This document shows, piece by piece, positions 55,445 to 63,718 of a DNA stretch of 64,000 nt (positions are counted from its first letter, which is position 1; each line of letters begins with the position of its first letter). The notes beneath the pieces were generated by a model. That model was not told the DNA's origin. It did no database searches and saw nothing but the letters and a program-made list of their open reading frames with translations. The position numbers were made by a program, and so were the translations under genes. The stretch spans positions 9,571 through 73,570 of the forward strand of contig DKML01000025.1 of assembly GCA_002470515.1 (NCBI GenBank), read 5' to 3'. This DNA comes from Proteobacteria bacterium UBA7415. GTDB lineage: Bacteria; Pseudomonadota; Gammaproteobacteria; Arenicellales; Arenicellaceae.

Positions 55445-56653
55445 TTAAACGCGCTCGATAATGCACGAGATACCCATGCCGCCACCTACACAAAGTGACA
55501 ACATCGCGCGTTGTTTGTCGCGCCGCTCTAATTCGTCGATCATAGTGCTCACTAAGCAAGCACCTGTTGCGCCTAAGGGGTGACCCATCGCAATCGATCC
55601 ACCGTTTACATTGGTAATCGAATGATCAATATCCAGATCTTTCATGTAGCGCATAGCGACTGATGCAAAGGCTTCGTTAATCTCCCACAGGTCAATATCG
55701 TTTTCGGTCATACCCGCCGTCTTAAGGGCTTTCTTAGCCGACGGGCCAGGACCTGCCAGCATGATGATTGGATCAGACGCTAGGATGGATCCCGCAACAA
55801 TGCGTGCTCGGGCTTTTAAGCCAAGATCTTTACCGGCTTTTTCACTACCAATCAAAACCGCACTCGCGCCATCAACAATGCCGGATGAATTACCGGCAGT
55901 GTGCACATGATTGATATGGCTTAGTTCGGTGTACTTGCGCAGCACTAAATCGTCAAAGCCGTATTTACCCATCTCAGCAAACGAAGAGCGCAAGCCGCCC
56001 AATGCTTCCATAGTGGTGTTTGGCTTGATAAAGTCATCGCGCTCTAAAATAATATTGCCGTTTTTGTCGCGGACTGGAATCACCGATTGATCGAACCAAC
56101 CACTATCGCGCGCATGAGCAGCGCGACGTTGCGACTCCATGGCATAAGCATCTACGTCTTCGCGGCTGTAACCGTCTAAAGTAGCGATGGTATCGGCGCC
56201 AATACCCTGAGGTACAAAGCTTGTTTTAACCATGAATGCGGCATCGGAACCCATTGGTCCACCATCTGAACCCATTGGTACGCGAGACATACATTCAACG
56301 CCTCCGGCAACGACCAGCTGCTCCCAACCAGACGCTACTTTTTGTGCCGCCGTATTGACTGCTTCTAGGCCAGAGGCGCAAAAACGGTTGAGTTGAAAAC
56401 CGGCTACTGATTCATCCCATTCAGCATTTTGTACAATCATCTTGCCGATATCGCTGCCTTGCTCTCCTACCGGAGAAACGCAGCCCATGATCACGTCGTC
56501 TACATAACTGGTGTCTAAGTCATTACGTTCTTGCAGAGCACGCAACATTCCAGCGCCTAAATCGACTGGTTTAACTTCGTGCAAAGTGCCGCTGGACTTG
56601 CCTTTACTGCGCGGAGTACGAACGGCGTCGTAGATAAATGCGGTATTGCTCAT
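55445..56653 (-). CDS. Acetyl-CoA C-acyltransferase (FadA/FadI-like thiolase)
   Basis: Beta-subunit thiolase of 402 residues, cleaving 3-ketoacyl-CoA. Active sites: 'FQLNRFCASGLEAVNTAAQ' (Cys about 92), 'LWEINEAFASV', 'NVNGGSIAMGHPLGATGACL' and 'LCVGGGMGISCIIERV'. First gene of a two-gene operon with the multifunctional FadB/J-like protein and divergent from an AraC-type regulator. It is distinct from the acetoacetyl-CoA-type thiolase at 45.7 kb. Ribosome site is GAGGAAACC. Confidence 0.95.
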   Translation of the reverse strand: MSNTAFIYDAVRTPRSKGKSSGTLHEVKPVDLGAGMLRALQERNDLDTSYVDDVIMGCVSPVGEQGSDIGKMIVQNAEWDESVAGFQLNRFCASGLEAVNTAAQKVASGWEQLVVAGGVECMSRVPMGSDGGPMGSDAAFMVKTSFVPQGIGADTIATLDGYSREDVDAYAMESQRRAAHARDSGWFDQSVIPVRDKNGNIILERDDFIKPNTTMEALGGLRSSFAEMGKYGFDDLVLRKYTELSHINHVHTAGNSSGIVDGASAVLIGSEKAGKDLGLKARARIVAGSILASDPIIMLAGPGPSAKKALKTAGMTENDIDLWEINEAFASVAMRYMKDLDIDHSITNVNGGSIAMGHPLGATGACLVSTMIDELERRDKQRAMLSLCVGGGMGISCIIERV

Positions 56654-56842
56654 AGGGTTTCCTCGTTAAAGTCTTTTGAATTCCGTCATTTCGGTAAGCT
56701 TGTTTAAAGCAACGAGTACGGACAAATACTATAAATCGAACCGAAGTGTACTCTGTGGTCCGTAAAGGCTAAATGACAGAACCTGCCGTTTTTATAGGCA
56801 TCTTTTATTATTATTTCATCTAAAATGTGCTTAAATTGTTAA

Positions 56843-57910
56843 ATGAAGAAATCCAGTATCGCAGCCACCTTTGTCCACCAAATTGTTGAGGGTGCTAGCG
56901 CACAAGGCTTAGATTGCATGCCTATATTGCAGCGACATGGTATCTCGCCACTGTCCTTGCAACGGTCTTTAGAGGACACTGCAAATCAAAGTGTTCCAGA
57001 CGGTCAAGAAGCTAGAATTCCACTGGACAATTTTGCACGCGCTTCGGTGGAGATCATGACGGCGCTGGACGATGAATACTTAGGCCTGTGCAGTAAGCCG
57101 CAGCGATTGGGCAGTTTTAATATGATGGCGCGGGCCTGCATAAGCGCCCGTACAATAAAACGTTCGCTTAGACGCTGCGCACGCTACTGGAATTTGTTTG
57201 AAAACACGTTTGAACATAACGTACTTATTTCGAGCGGTCGTTTGTACTATCAGATTGATCTACGTCCAGACCAATCAGCTCTCAATGCGTACGCATGGGA
57301 AGCCATACTATCCACCACCCATAGATTTCATTGCTGGCTTGCCGGGCAGTTTATCCCTCTTAAAGCTGTATCTCTACCCTACCCTCCAAGTAAGCATCGC
57401 GAAGAAACTCAACGCCTATTCTACGGCGCACAAATCAATTACGACCAACCTACGGCAATGATCGAAATGGACGGGCGCTTTACCAATGTAGAGATTGTGC
57501 AGAATAGCGACACCTTAGACACTTACTTAGCGGGCTCTAATTTGTCGTTGTTGTACCAGCCTAAGAACTATCGGGTTATTGGCGACCAAGTGCGACAGTG
57601 GCTAGAAAAAAACTTACGTCAGGGCAACTACCATTGCACCTTAAAACAAGCCGCAGAGCATCTGCGTATTTCTCAACAAGTGCTGCATCGACGATTGCAA
57701 AGCGAATCAACGTCGTTCAAGGAAGTTAAGATGCAAACCCGGCGAGACATTGCTATAAACATGCTAAGCCAAGGCCGTCATCGAGTAGAGGAAATCGCAA
57801 CCCTAGTTGGTTTTTCCGAACCCAGTGCATTTATACGCGCATTCAAGAGCTGGACTGGCGAAACGCCATTGATGTACAAGCAAAAGGCGAGTAGCGGAGA
57901 CCGCGATTAG
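56843..57910 (+). CDS. AraC-family transcriptional regulator
   Basis: A 355-residue regulator with an N-terminal Arabinose_bd-like/OruR-type ligand domain ('SIAATFVHQIVEGASAQGLD', 'LGLCSKPQRLGSFNMMARACISA') and two C-terminal HTHs, 'CTLKQAAEHLRISQQVLHRRL' and 'VEEIATLVGFSEPSAFIRAFKSWTGETP', split. The second HTH has the AraC signature. It is divergent from the thiolase of a beta-oxidation operon, so activation of that operon by a fatty or acyl ligand is likely. OruR-type relatives control catabolism. Confidence 0.92.
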   Translation: MKKSSIAATFVHQIVEGASAQGLDCMPILQRHGISPLSLQRSLEDTANQSVPDGQEARIPLDNFARASVEIMTALDDEYLGLCSKPQRLGSFNMMARACISARTIKRSLRRCARYWNLFENTFEHNVLISSGRLYYQIDLRPDQSALNAYAWEAILSTTHRFHCWLAGQFIPLKAVSLPYPPSKHREETQRLFYGAQINYDQPTAMIEMDGRFTNVEIVQNSDTLDTYLAGSNLSLLYQPKNYRVIGDQVRQWLEKNLRQGNYHCTLKQAAEHLRISQQVLHRRLQSESTSFKEVKMQTRRDIAINMLSQGRHRVEEIATLVGFSEPSAFIRAFKSWTGETPLMYKQKASSGDRD

Positions 57911-58178
57911 TTGGAGGCATTTGCTAAAAAGGTCTCTCTAATCATATGACGTAATTGCTGTTGTGATGATGACCGCTCTTTGCCCAGACTAATGGGACGG
58001 TCCCTAAACAGCCAGTCGAGCGGGCTCAAAAAAGGAGCGGTTAAGCTCCTCAATTGAAAATATCCCGCATTATGCGCAACGAGACAAACAATTCAAATAA
58101 CTCCCCCAAATTCTAATTTGTGTAACTATGCCTCCGTGATATACTTGTCATACAAGTAACACAAAAAGAGAAATAGTT
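57911..58178. other. Intergenic stretch bordering the accessory patch
   Basis: A 268-base gap. It contains a GGGACGGTCCC sequence at 57994 that recurs in inverse orientation at 62557-62565, a short hairpin (AGGAGC/GCTCCT) near 58035 and the toxin-antitoxin promoter at its end. Confidence 0.45.
58118..58158 (+). promoter_or_regulatory. Promoter and operator of the toxin-antitoxin pair
   Basis: TTGTGT (58118-58123) and TATACT (58140-58145) are 16 bases apart. The dyad TACTTGT-CAT... reads as arms TACTTGT (58142-58148) and ACAAGTA (58152-58158) around a 3-base centre and overlaps the -10, typical of autoregulation by a ribbon-helix-helix antitoxin. Confidence 0.65.
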
Positions 58179-58391
58179 ATGCTAGCAGTACGATTACCCA
58201 AAGACATAGAAAATAGGCTGGCCGAGTTGGCTTCGCAAACTGGTCGTACAAAAACTTTTTACGCTAAAGAAGCTATTCTTGCCCATCTTGATGATATGGA
58301 AGACCGTTACCTCGCGCTTTCTCGATTGGAGAATCCGAGCAAACGTATTTCATTAGATGAGATGGAGAAGAGCATTGACGTGGATAGTTGA
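58179..58391 (+). CDS. RelB-like ribbon-helix-helix antitoxin
   Basis: A 70-residue antitoxin. The N-terminal ribbon-helix-helix is 'MLAVRLPKDIENRLAELASQ', followed by 'TGRTKTFYAKEAILAHLDDME'. The C-terminal acidic tail would wrap the toxin. It ends inside the following toxin gene (overlap of 17 bases with the chosen toxin start). It probably binds the dyad at its own promoter. AGAGAAATAG is the ribosome site. Confidence 0.88.
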   Translation: MLAVRLPKDIENRLAELASQTGRTKTFYAKEAILAHLDDMEDRYLALSRLENPSKRISLDEMEKSIDVDS

Positions 58392-58641
58392 GTTTGATGA
58401 ACGCGCGGCAAAAGAACTGCGCAAGCTCGATCATGAAGTTCAACGAGAGATAATTAACTATTTGCGAGAACGCATAGCAACCGATGATGACCCGCGACGT
58501 TTTGGTAAGCCTTTAGCGAAAGACTTGGTTGGCTTATGGCGATATCGCGTCAGGGACTATCGTGTTATCTGCAATATTGAAAACTTGACGCTTGTTGTTC
58601 TCGTAGTCCGCGTCTCTCATCGCAAGGGTGTCTATAAGTAG
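58375..58641 (+). CDS. RelE/ParE-family toxin
   Basis: An 88-residue toxin of the RelE/ParE superfamily; RelE-type members cut mRNA on the ribosome, ParE-type poison gyrase. I choose TTG at 58375 (GGAG seven bases before) since it gives the canonical start 'MTWIVEFDERAAKELRKLDH'. ATG at 58357 is an alternative without a site. Other marks: 'KDLVGLWRYRVRDYRVICNI' and 'VLVVRVSHRKGVY', with Arg/Tyr/Lys at RelE catalytic places, supporting an mRNA endonuclease. Overlaps the antitoxin gene. Confidence 0.88.
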   Translation: MTWIVEFDERAAKELRKLDHEVQREIINYLRERIATDDDPRRFGKPLAKDLVGLWRYRVRDYRVICNIENLTLVVLVVRVSHRKGVYK

Positions 58642-58853
58642 CAGTAAGCTCGCGCCTGAGCGCTAGAGACCACGCTAAGGATTTAGCGTATTTGCTGTTA
58701 TGCGAAAGGGCAGTAAGTTGCCCTTAACTGCTCAGATTTATGATTAACGCCCTAAATAATATGTGCTAGGCGAAGCCCAGATTCCTTTTTGATTTGATTG
58801 TTATATGTTGGCCTCACTCTTTCCATTGCTCCTGCTTACCAATTCTGAACTAA
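58642..58853. other. Intergenic gap in the accessory patch
   Basis: A 212-base gap between the toxin gene and a convergent gene. A possible stem (GGGCAG..AGTTGCCC-like) is near 58708. No clear terminator or recombination site. Confidence 0.3.
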
Positions 58854-59315
58854 CTATTGGTCCGTAGTAATTGACCGTATCAGATCATTGAATCGTGGGC
58901 TGTAATGTTCATTGCTCGATTTCCAGTGCTCGAACAGGCCTAAGTCGTCACCGATTATCTGGTTAAAATAGGCCAGTTGCCCACGCCAAATTCCCTCATC
59001 TAGCGTATCGGCGAGGTACTGAAAATGGACAAATTGCCACTGTCGTAGAACATTGGTGTAAAAGACGCCCAGCCGAAGTTGGTCTGTAGGCGAAAAATCG
59101 CCACCCTCACGCCCTTTCATAAGTAAGGAAGTAAACTCGGGATCTCCCGCGATCAACATCTCTATTTCGGTAAAACTGTTTTGAAAGTTGCTTGCGACCT
59201 CCAGTTGCGTTGCTACCGTGTTCTGTTGCAGTTCATAGGCAAGAAAAACTATCCCCGCCAAGACTCCGATATTTGCGCCCAGTGTTAGCCAATTATTAAT
59301 TTTCTCGGAATTCAT
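58854..59315 (-). CDS. Single-TM protein of unknown function, paralog A
   Basis: A 153-residue protein with an N-terminal membrane helix, 'TLGANIGVLAGIVFLAYELQQN' at about residues 11-32, and a soluble helical domain ('FTEIEMLIAGDPEFTSLLMKG', 'LRLGVFYTNVLRQWQFVHFQYL'). Start pattern MNSEKINNWL matches the upstream neighbour's MNIEKLNDWI, and so does the membrane helix followed by 'LxQ(N/D)'. Such proteins turn up as orphan genes in marine genomes, but the function is unknown to me. Same strand as paralog B, 236 bases downstream of it. Confidence 0.65.
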   Translation of the reverse strand: MNSEKINNWLTLGANIGVLAGIVFLAYELQQNTVATQLEVASNFQNSFTEIEMLIAGDPEFTSLLMKGREGGDFSPTDQLRLGVFYTNVLRQWQFVHFQYLADTLDEGIWRGQLAYFNQIIGDDLGLFEHWKSSNEHYSPRFNDLIRSITTDQ

Positions 59316-59551
59316 AGTTTATAAAACCCTTGTAAGACTTACATGCCGGTAAGCCGTTGAATTTAATGGATTTGATGCTATGTGAGATTTTTCGGGCTTT
59401 TTCATTGTTATAGGGTTAGACAGGGAATTAGTAAATTACCCTACACTAAGAGCGGGTGACTCGCTCTACTTTTCCCTAAGCGGGCATTCAAAATTCGAGA
59501 CCTGCGACCTGCAACCTGCATAAACATAAAGCCTAAAATTACTCTGTCTTC

Positions 59552-60091
59552 TTATGCGCCACAAAATCCGGCATCAAACTGTGGATTAGGTTCCAGCTGA
59601 GCCATCTCCGACGCTCGCTTCTGAACCAGTTGAAAGAATCTAGAAGAGACTGAATCTGATTCGAGAAGTTGAGGCACAACCGACGGATATACCCAATTCG
59701 AATACTTGTTCAAAGCTTCGTTCACACCAGGATAACGGTGCATATTTGCAGCCATGAAATTAACATTTATGGTCTGTATTCTCTCATCTTGTATTAGTTC
59801 ACCCCTGGCATACTCGTATACTTTTCTATCCACAAGCAGCTGTATTAGGTGAAAGAAGACAACCCGTTCATCGTCAGTTAGTTGTTCCCCAACACAACCT
59901 CGTCGCCAAACATCGACATTTTTGGTCACGAGGGCCGCCCATTCTGACGATGAGGTCACATTGGCTGCAGCACCTTCATAAATTGCGATTTCCCTATCCT
60001 GGCGAAGTTGATACCCAACAAATAGTAGTGAAACAATTACGCCAAACACCCCTATCGCTTGTATCCAGTCATTTAATTTTTCTATGTTCAA
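59552..60091 (-). CDS. Single-TM protein of unknown function, paralog B
   Basis: A 179-residue protein with an N-terminal membrane helix, 'AIGVFGVIVSLLFVGYQLRQD' at about 12-32, then a mostly helical soluble domain with 'CVGEQLTDDERVVFFHLIQLL' and 'VNFMAANMHRYPGVNEALNKY'. Membrane topology and the start resemble paralog A, so I treat them as diverged copies. Two Cys (about 66 and 177) may pair. Function unknown. It lies next to the IS30 element, in an accessory patch. Confidence 0.65.
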   Translation of the reverse strand: MNIEKLNDWIQAIGVFGVIVSLLFVGYQLRQDREIAIYEGAAANVTSSSEWAALVTKNVDVWRRGCVGEQLTDDERVVFFHLIQLLVDRKVYEYARGELIQDERIQTINVNFMAANMHRYPGVNEALNKYSNWVYPSVVPQLLESDSVSSRFFQLVQKRASEMAQLEPNPQFDAGFCGA

Positions 60092-60238
60092 TGGTTAATC
60101 CCGCTTTGCAACATTAGGTGGGAAGTGAAGTCATGATGCCATCGCAGCGCATCAACCGTCTGGACACTTTCCATCATATTACCCTCTGGCTCTCACCTGA
60201 ATTTGTCGCTTCTTGAATGGCCGTTCTGAGTTGCGAAT

Positions 60239-61451
60239 TCAACTTGTCGACGCAACACTTTTTCTTTAGCTTAAAAGAAGGAGTGTAGAAATGAAACAAC
60301 GAAGACGAATATATTATTCAGAGAAGGATAAAGCTTTAATGTGGGATCGCTGGAAGAAAGGCGATTCTTTACACGACATAGGCAGGCTCTTTGATCGCGG
60401 ACATTCATCGATCCAGAACATAATACAAGGGGCTGGTGGCATTCGTCCACGTGACAGAGAACGTTCTGTTTTATCGCTCACATTGGCAGAAAGAGAGATC
60501 ATCTCAAGGGGGCTTGCGATGGGACAATCTTTGAGAACCATTGCCACTGCGATTCAACGATCGCCATCTACAGTCAGCCGTGAAGTTAAACGAAATGAAG
60601 GTCGGGATCGCTACCGAGCAGCTGCGGCAGAGGACATGGCTTGGCAACGAACATTACGTCCCAAGGCCTGCAAACTCGCGGGTGAATTAAAGTTGGTACG
60701 AGTAATCAGCGAAAAGCTACAATGTGAATGGTCGCCAGAACAGATATCTGGCTGGTTAAAGAGAGAATACCCTCACGACAAGAGCTATCACGTGTCACAC
60801 GAAACAATATACAAAAGCCTGTTTATACAGACCAGAGGCGTCCTAAAGAAAGAGCTGTTGGCGTGTTTGAGAAGCCGCAGGGTCATGCGTCGTTCACGTC
60901 ACGCTACTCAAAAAGGTAAAGGTTTGGGAGGGATAGTCGATGCCGTTTCAATAAGAGAACGGCCAGCTTCTGTAGAAGATCGTGCGGTTCCTGGCCACTG
61001 GGAAGGCGATCTAATTGCTGGATCTAACAATAGTCATATCGCCACATTAGTAGAGAGGCATTCTCGTTATGTGATGCTAGTAAAAGTAGAAAACAGTACT
61101 ACGGATACGGTTGTCAAAGCACTGATAAAACAATCTAAAAAGCTACCTGGCGAACTGTATAAGTCTCTTACTTGGGATCGCGGATCAGAGTTGGCCGGTC
61201 ATAAAAAGTTTACTCTGGCGACGGATATATAGGTGTACTTCTGTGAACCACATAGCCCATGGCAACGTGGCTCAAATGAAAATACTAACCGATTACTAAG
61301 ACAGTACTTTCCGAAAGGGACTGATCTGAAACCCCATTCACAAGCTCAACTAAATAAGGTGGCGCGAAGGCTCAACGAAAGGCCGAGAAAAACGTTAGAC
61401 TTTGAAACACCAGCAGAACGTTTTAACGCATGTGTTGCGTCGACCGGTTGA
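60239..61451 (+). mobile_element. IS30-family insertion sequence
   Basis: A 1213-base element with one transposase gene. Left end 60239-60258 and right end 61432-61451 are inverted repeats, identical at 18 of 20 positions (the last 13 at each inner side perfect: GTCGACGCAACAC). The transposase stop codon lies within the right end. I could not settle the target duplication. The nonsense codon in the transposase suggests the copy is no longer autonomous. Confidence 0.85.
60291..61451 (+). pseudogene. IS30-family transposase, interrupted by TAG
   Basis: IS30 DDE transposase of about 386 codons. N-terminal HTH ('ALMWDRWKKGDSLHDIGRLFDR') and the second HTH 'GQSLRTIATAIQRSPSTVSREV' precede the catalytic core: first Asp in 'PGHWEGDLIAGSNNS', second Asp in 'SLTWDRGSELAGH'. 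A TAG at 61230-61232 then interrupts 'LATDI' and '[20 protein letters not shown]', so the final Glu (in 'SNENTN') is cut off. The frame continues unchanged to 61451 ('[13 protein letters not shown]'). AAGGAG is the ribosome site. An inactive copy, unless the TAG is a sequence error. Confidence 0.9.
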
Positions 61452-61610
61452 GATCACCGTATTCCACAGCCAGTCATTTGGCGCAAACTTGCCCACAACT
61501 AGCATTCAATGCTGGCAACAGATCTTAGTCTAAATCAGTTCTGCTACTCAGGGGTACGAAGTGCCTAGCCTTGTTTATGAGGCAACGCGTCATACAAGCC
61601 ACGCTGTTAG

Positions 61611-61958
61611 TTATTCAGTCTTTAGGTCCCGAGACTTCCACATAAACCAAACACTGAGCAGCATTGTAACTATGAGAACTAACGCTACGGCTTCCGGTAT
61701 ATAAGTAACGTTTGCACTCTCGCTAGAATCAAGCGTCTCTGACCGTCCGAGGCTACCCCAATATCTTGCCGTGCTATTGAAGTTATAGATGGTAAGAATT
61801 GTTAGGGTTTGTATTACCAAGTAGAGACTATTCGCTAATAGAAATTGAGTTTTACTTAATCGGCCGCCGACAAAATATGCCGCAACAAGATAGGCACTTA
61901 GAAGCGCAATAAAAATAGATACATAGGCGCCCGAAGTTGAGTAGCTGCTTTGTGGCAC
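61611..61958 (-). CDS. Three-TM membrane protein of unknown function, probably 5'-truncated
   Basis: About 115 residues with hydrophobic helices at about 12-32, 39-58 and 88-107. I do not recognise the family. The only possible start is GTG at 61958, with no ribosome site, and this start already lies in the LysR fragment on the other strand; true homology seems to begin at 'YSTSGAYVSIFIALLSAYL'. So its 5' end was probably replaced at the junction near 61.94-61.96 kb. Expression is doubtful. Confidence 0.5.
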   Translation of the reverse strand: MPQSSYSTSGAYVSIFIALLSAYLVAAYFVGGRLSKTQFLLANSLYLVIQTLTILTIYNFNSTARYWGSLGRSETLDSSESANVTYIPEAVALVLIVTMLLSVWFMWKSRDLKTE

Positions 61959-62456
61959 GATGATGTCGACATTGCGATTCGTGGTGGCTATGCGCCAAAC
62001 GAGCGTGTATTGGCTGTTCGTCTAATGGACAATGAGTTTATTCCGGTGGCTTCACCGGCCTATTTGGCAAAAAACGGTACGCCCAAACACCCACGCGATT
62101 TAAGCGAACACAGGGGGCTTTACTATCGAACACCGGTAGGGCCGCAAATTTGTTTATACGAACAAGACCAACAATGGCATACCGTACCTGTGCCTGAGAT
62201 AGCAATCTCAAACAATGGACAATGGCTAGCCAATAGAGCGTTGAACGACGAAGGCATTTTGTTGGCGCCGCGGTGGGCGCTAGCCGACTATATTCGACGA
62301 GGGGAGCTAAAGGAGTTGATGATTACGCCGAAACTAAAGATTACGCAGAAACATGACTTTGCAATATACCTGTTACATCAAAAGCAACGTTACTTGGTAC
62401 CCAAGGTCAAGATTACTGTTGACTTTCTAGTGGCTAAAATTACCGGAAAATACTGA
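61950..62456 (+). pseudogene. LysR-family regulator, effector-domain fragment
   Basis: The C-terminal 168 residues of a LysR-type regulator: 'DVDIAIRGGYAPNERVLAVRL', 'FIPVASPAYLAKNGTPKHPRDLSEH' and 'NDEGILLAPRWALADYIRRGEL' are effector-domain features ('VASPAYL' and the 'GIxLxPxW' motif). The wing-helix DNA-binding part and about 100 further residues are missing; upstream in frame stands a TGA at 61938-61940. The break abuts the opposite-strand membrane protein gene. It is a remnant created by a rearrangement or insertion. Confidence 0.87.
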
Positions 62457-62595
62457 GTGTCTGTAAACGTTTTATGGCCATAAGTAGTCAATAATTATGC
62501 ATAGATATATAGTAAGGGATATCGAATTCATTGATCAGCCATGCCTATCTTAAAGTGACCGTCCCTTTTTCTCGTTATTCAGTCACGCTGCCTGC

Positions 62596-63390
62596 TTAAT
62601 CTAGCAATGTTGGTGTAAAGCTTTGCATTTCCATTGGTAAAATTGGGTTGTTCAGGGTGAATATTTTGCGCTGCTTCAAATTCAACCGCTCGACGACATC
62701 GCCATGGTGTTTTTGGAAGATCTGTTCATGTTGCCCGTTATCTAAAATAGATTTTAATCCGCTTGCCACGCGTTCAGCGAGCTGTGGCTTGCTGGGATTT
62801 ACGTAAAAGACTAAAGGATAGGGGTAATAGATCATCAATGAGGGTTCAATGCTGATGTCGCCAAGAGTTGCTACGCGCTCCTTATAAACATCCTCTATTT
62901 CATTGGCGCCGAGCGCGGTGTAATCGAACGCTTTGCTTTTTAGCAGCACAAACAAATCATCAAATGTTCCCTCTTCAACAACTTGGTAGCCGTTTTGTCG
63001 AAACATTTCAGCGTCGGCCCATGTTTGCGGAATGCCGATGGACAAGGCTTGCAACGCGCGTGTGGATTCGAGTTTGCTGAAGTCGTCTAAGGATTCATTT
63101 CTGATTAAGATCAGGCGGTAGCCCAACAATCCTTTGGCCAGAGGTTGTGGAATTATGATTTTTTGTTGGTGTTCAAACTTCAGATTACCGGCGACAGTCA
63201 CCAGGATGTCAGCGCCATTGGCAAAAACATTGCTCTCATCTTCTGCCAATGGATAGTTGGTAGTGTCGACTTGTACGGTCGAGCTACCAAAGTCTCTTGC
63301 CGTTGCGCTTATACAGGCTTCAAGCAGCTCGCTTTCATAGCTTTGCCGGACTCGCGTTTTATTACCGTTCCAAAATTTAATATTTAGCAT
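62596..63390 (-). CDS. Substrate-binding-protein-like protein without a signal peptide
   Basis: A 264-residue bilobed binding protein, SBP_bac_3-like. It starts at 'MLNIKFWNGNKTRVRQSYESEL', where relatives have a signal peptide just before this core. Other pieces: 'ALSIGIPQTWADAEMFRQNGYQVVEEG', 'LKSKAFDYTALGANEIEDVYKE' and 'LVFYVNPSKPQLAERVASGLKS', split. No export signal is seen upstream in any frame. It may be 5'-truncated or act in the cytoplasm. Ligand unknown. Confidence 0.65.
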   Translation of the reverse strand: MLNIKFWNGNKTRVRQSYESELLEACISATARDFGSSTVQVDTTNYPLAEDESNVFANGADILVTVAGNLKFEHQQKIIIPQPLAKGLLGYRLILIRNESLDDFSKLESTRALQALSIGIPQTWADAEMFRQNGYQVVEEGTFDDLFVLLKSKAFDYTALGANEIEDVYKERVATLGDISIEPSLMIYYPYPLVFYVNPSKPQLAERVASGLKSILDNGQHEQIFQKHHGDVVERLNLKQRKIFTLNNPILPMEMQSFTPTLLD

Positions 63391-63718
63391 TTTGCTATTC
63401 TTTCCAATCACTGGTGCCAGATCTTATTCTTAGAGTGGCAACGTTATTCTAGGGATGCAAGGCACAAGATACTGGATAAATTTGGCTGTGACTAGAACGT
63501 CAGCAAAACCTCAATATCGATTAAGATTAATGTAGTCGAAGCCCTTTAATTTGAAAATGGCCGCCAGTTCGCAATGAACTCGCAATACACCCAAGCAATG
63601 ATAGGTATTAACGCACAGTACTTAGCTGAAATTTTCACTTGCCCTTGCTAGACTCTGCGCGCAAAGAGCCGTTCTCCAAACTACAGGTTTCTGGCATTCG
63701 AATAGCACCAAAGAAACA
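63391..63718. other. Intergenic gap before the ABC1-kinase gene
   Basis: A 328-base divergent gap. No clear gene. It should contain the promoter of the ABC1-type kinase gene. A TGGGAGCAG-like site is absent; the GTG start at 63719 has a weak site (CAAAGAAACA). Confidence 0.4.

Noticed and set aside
58642-60290. Integron cassette array with attC sites
   Set aside because: TAACGCC and GTTATATG occur near 58.7-58.8 kb, but core sites do not match GTTRRRY, no integrase is present and the gene orientations are mixed.
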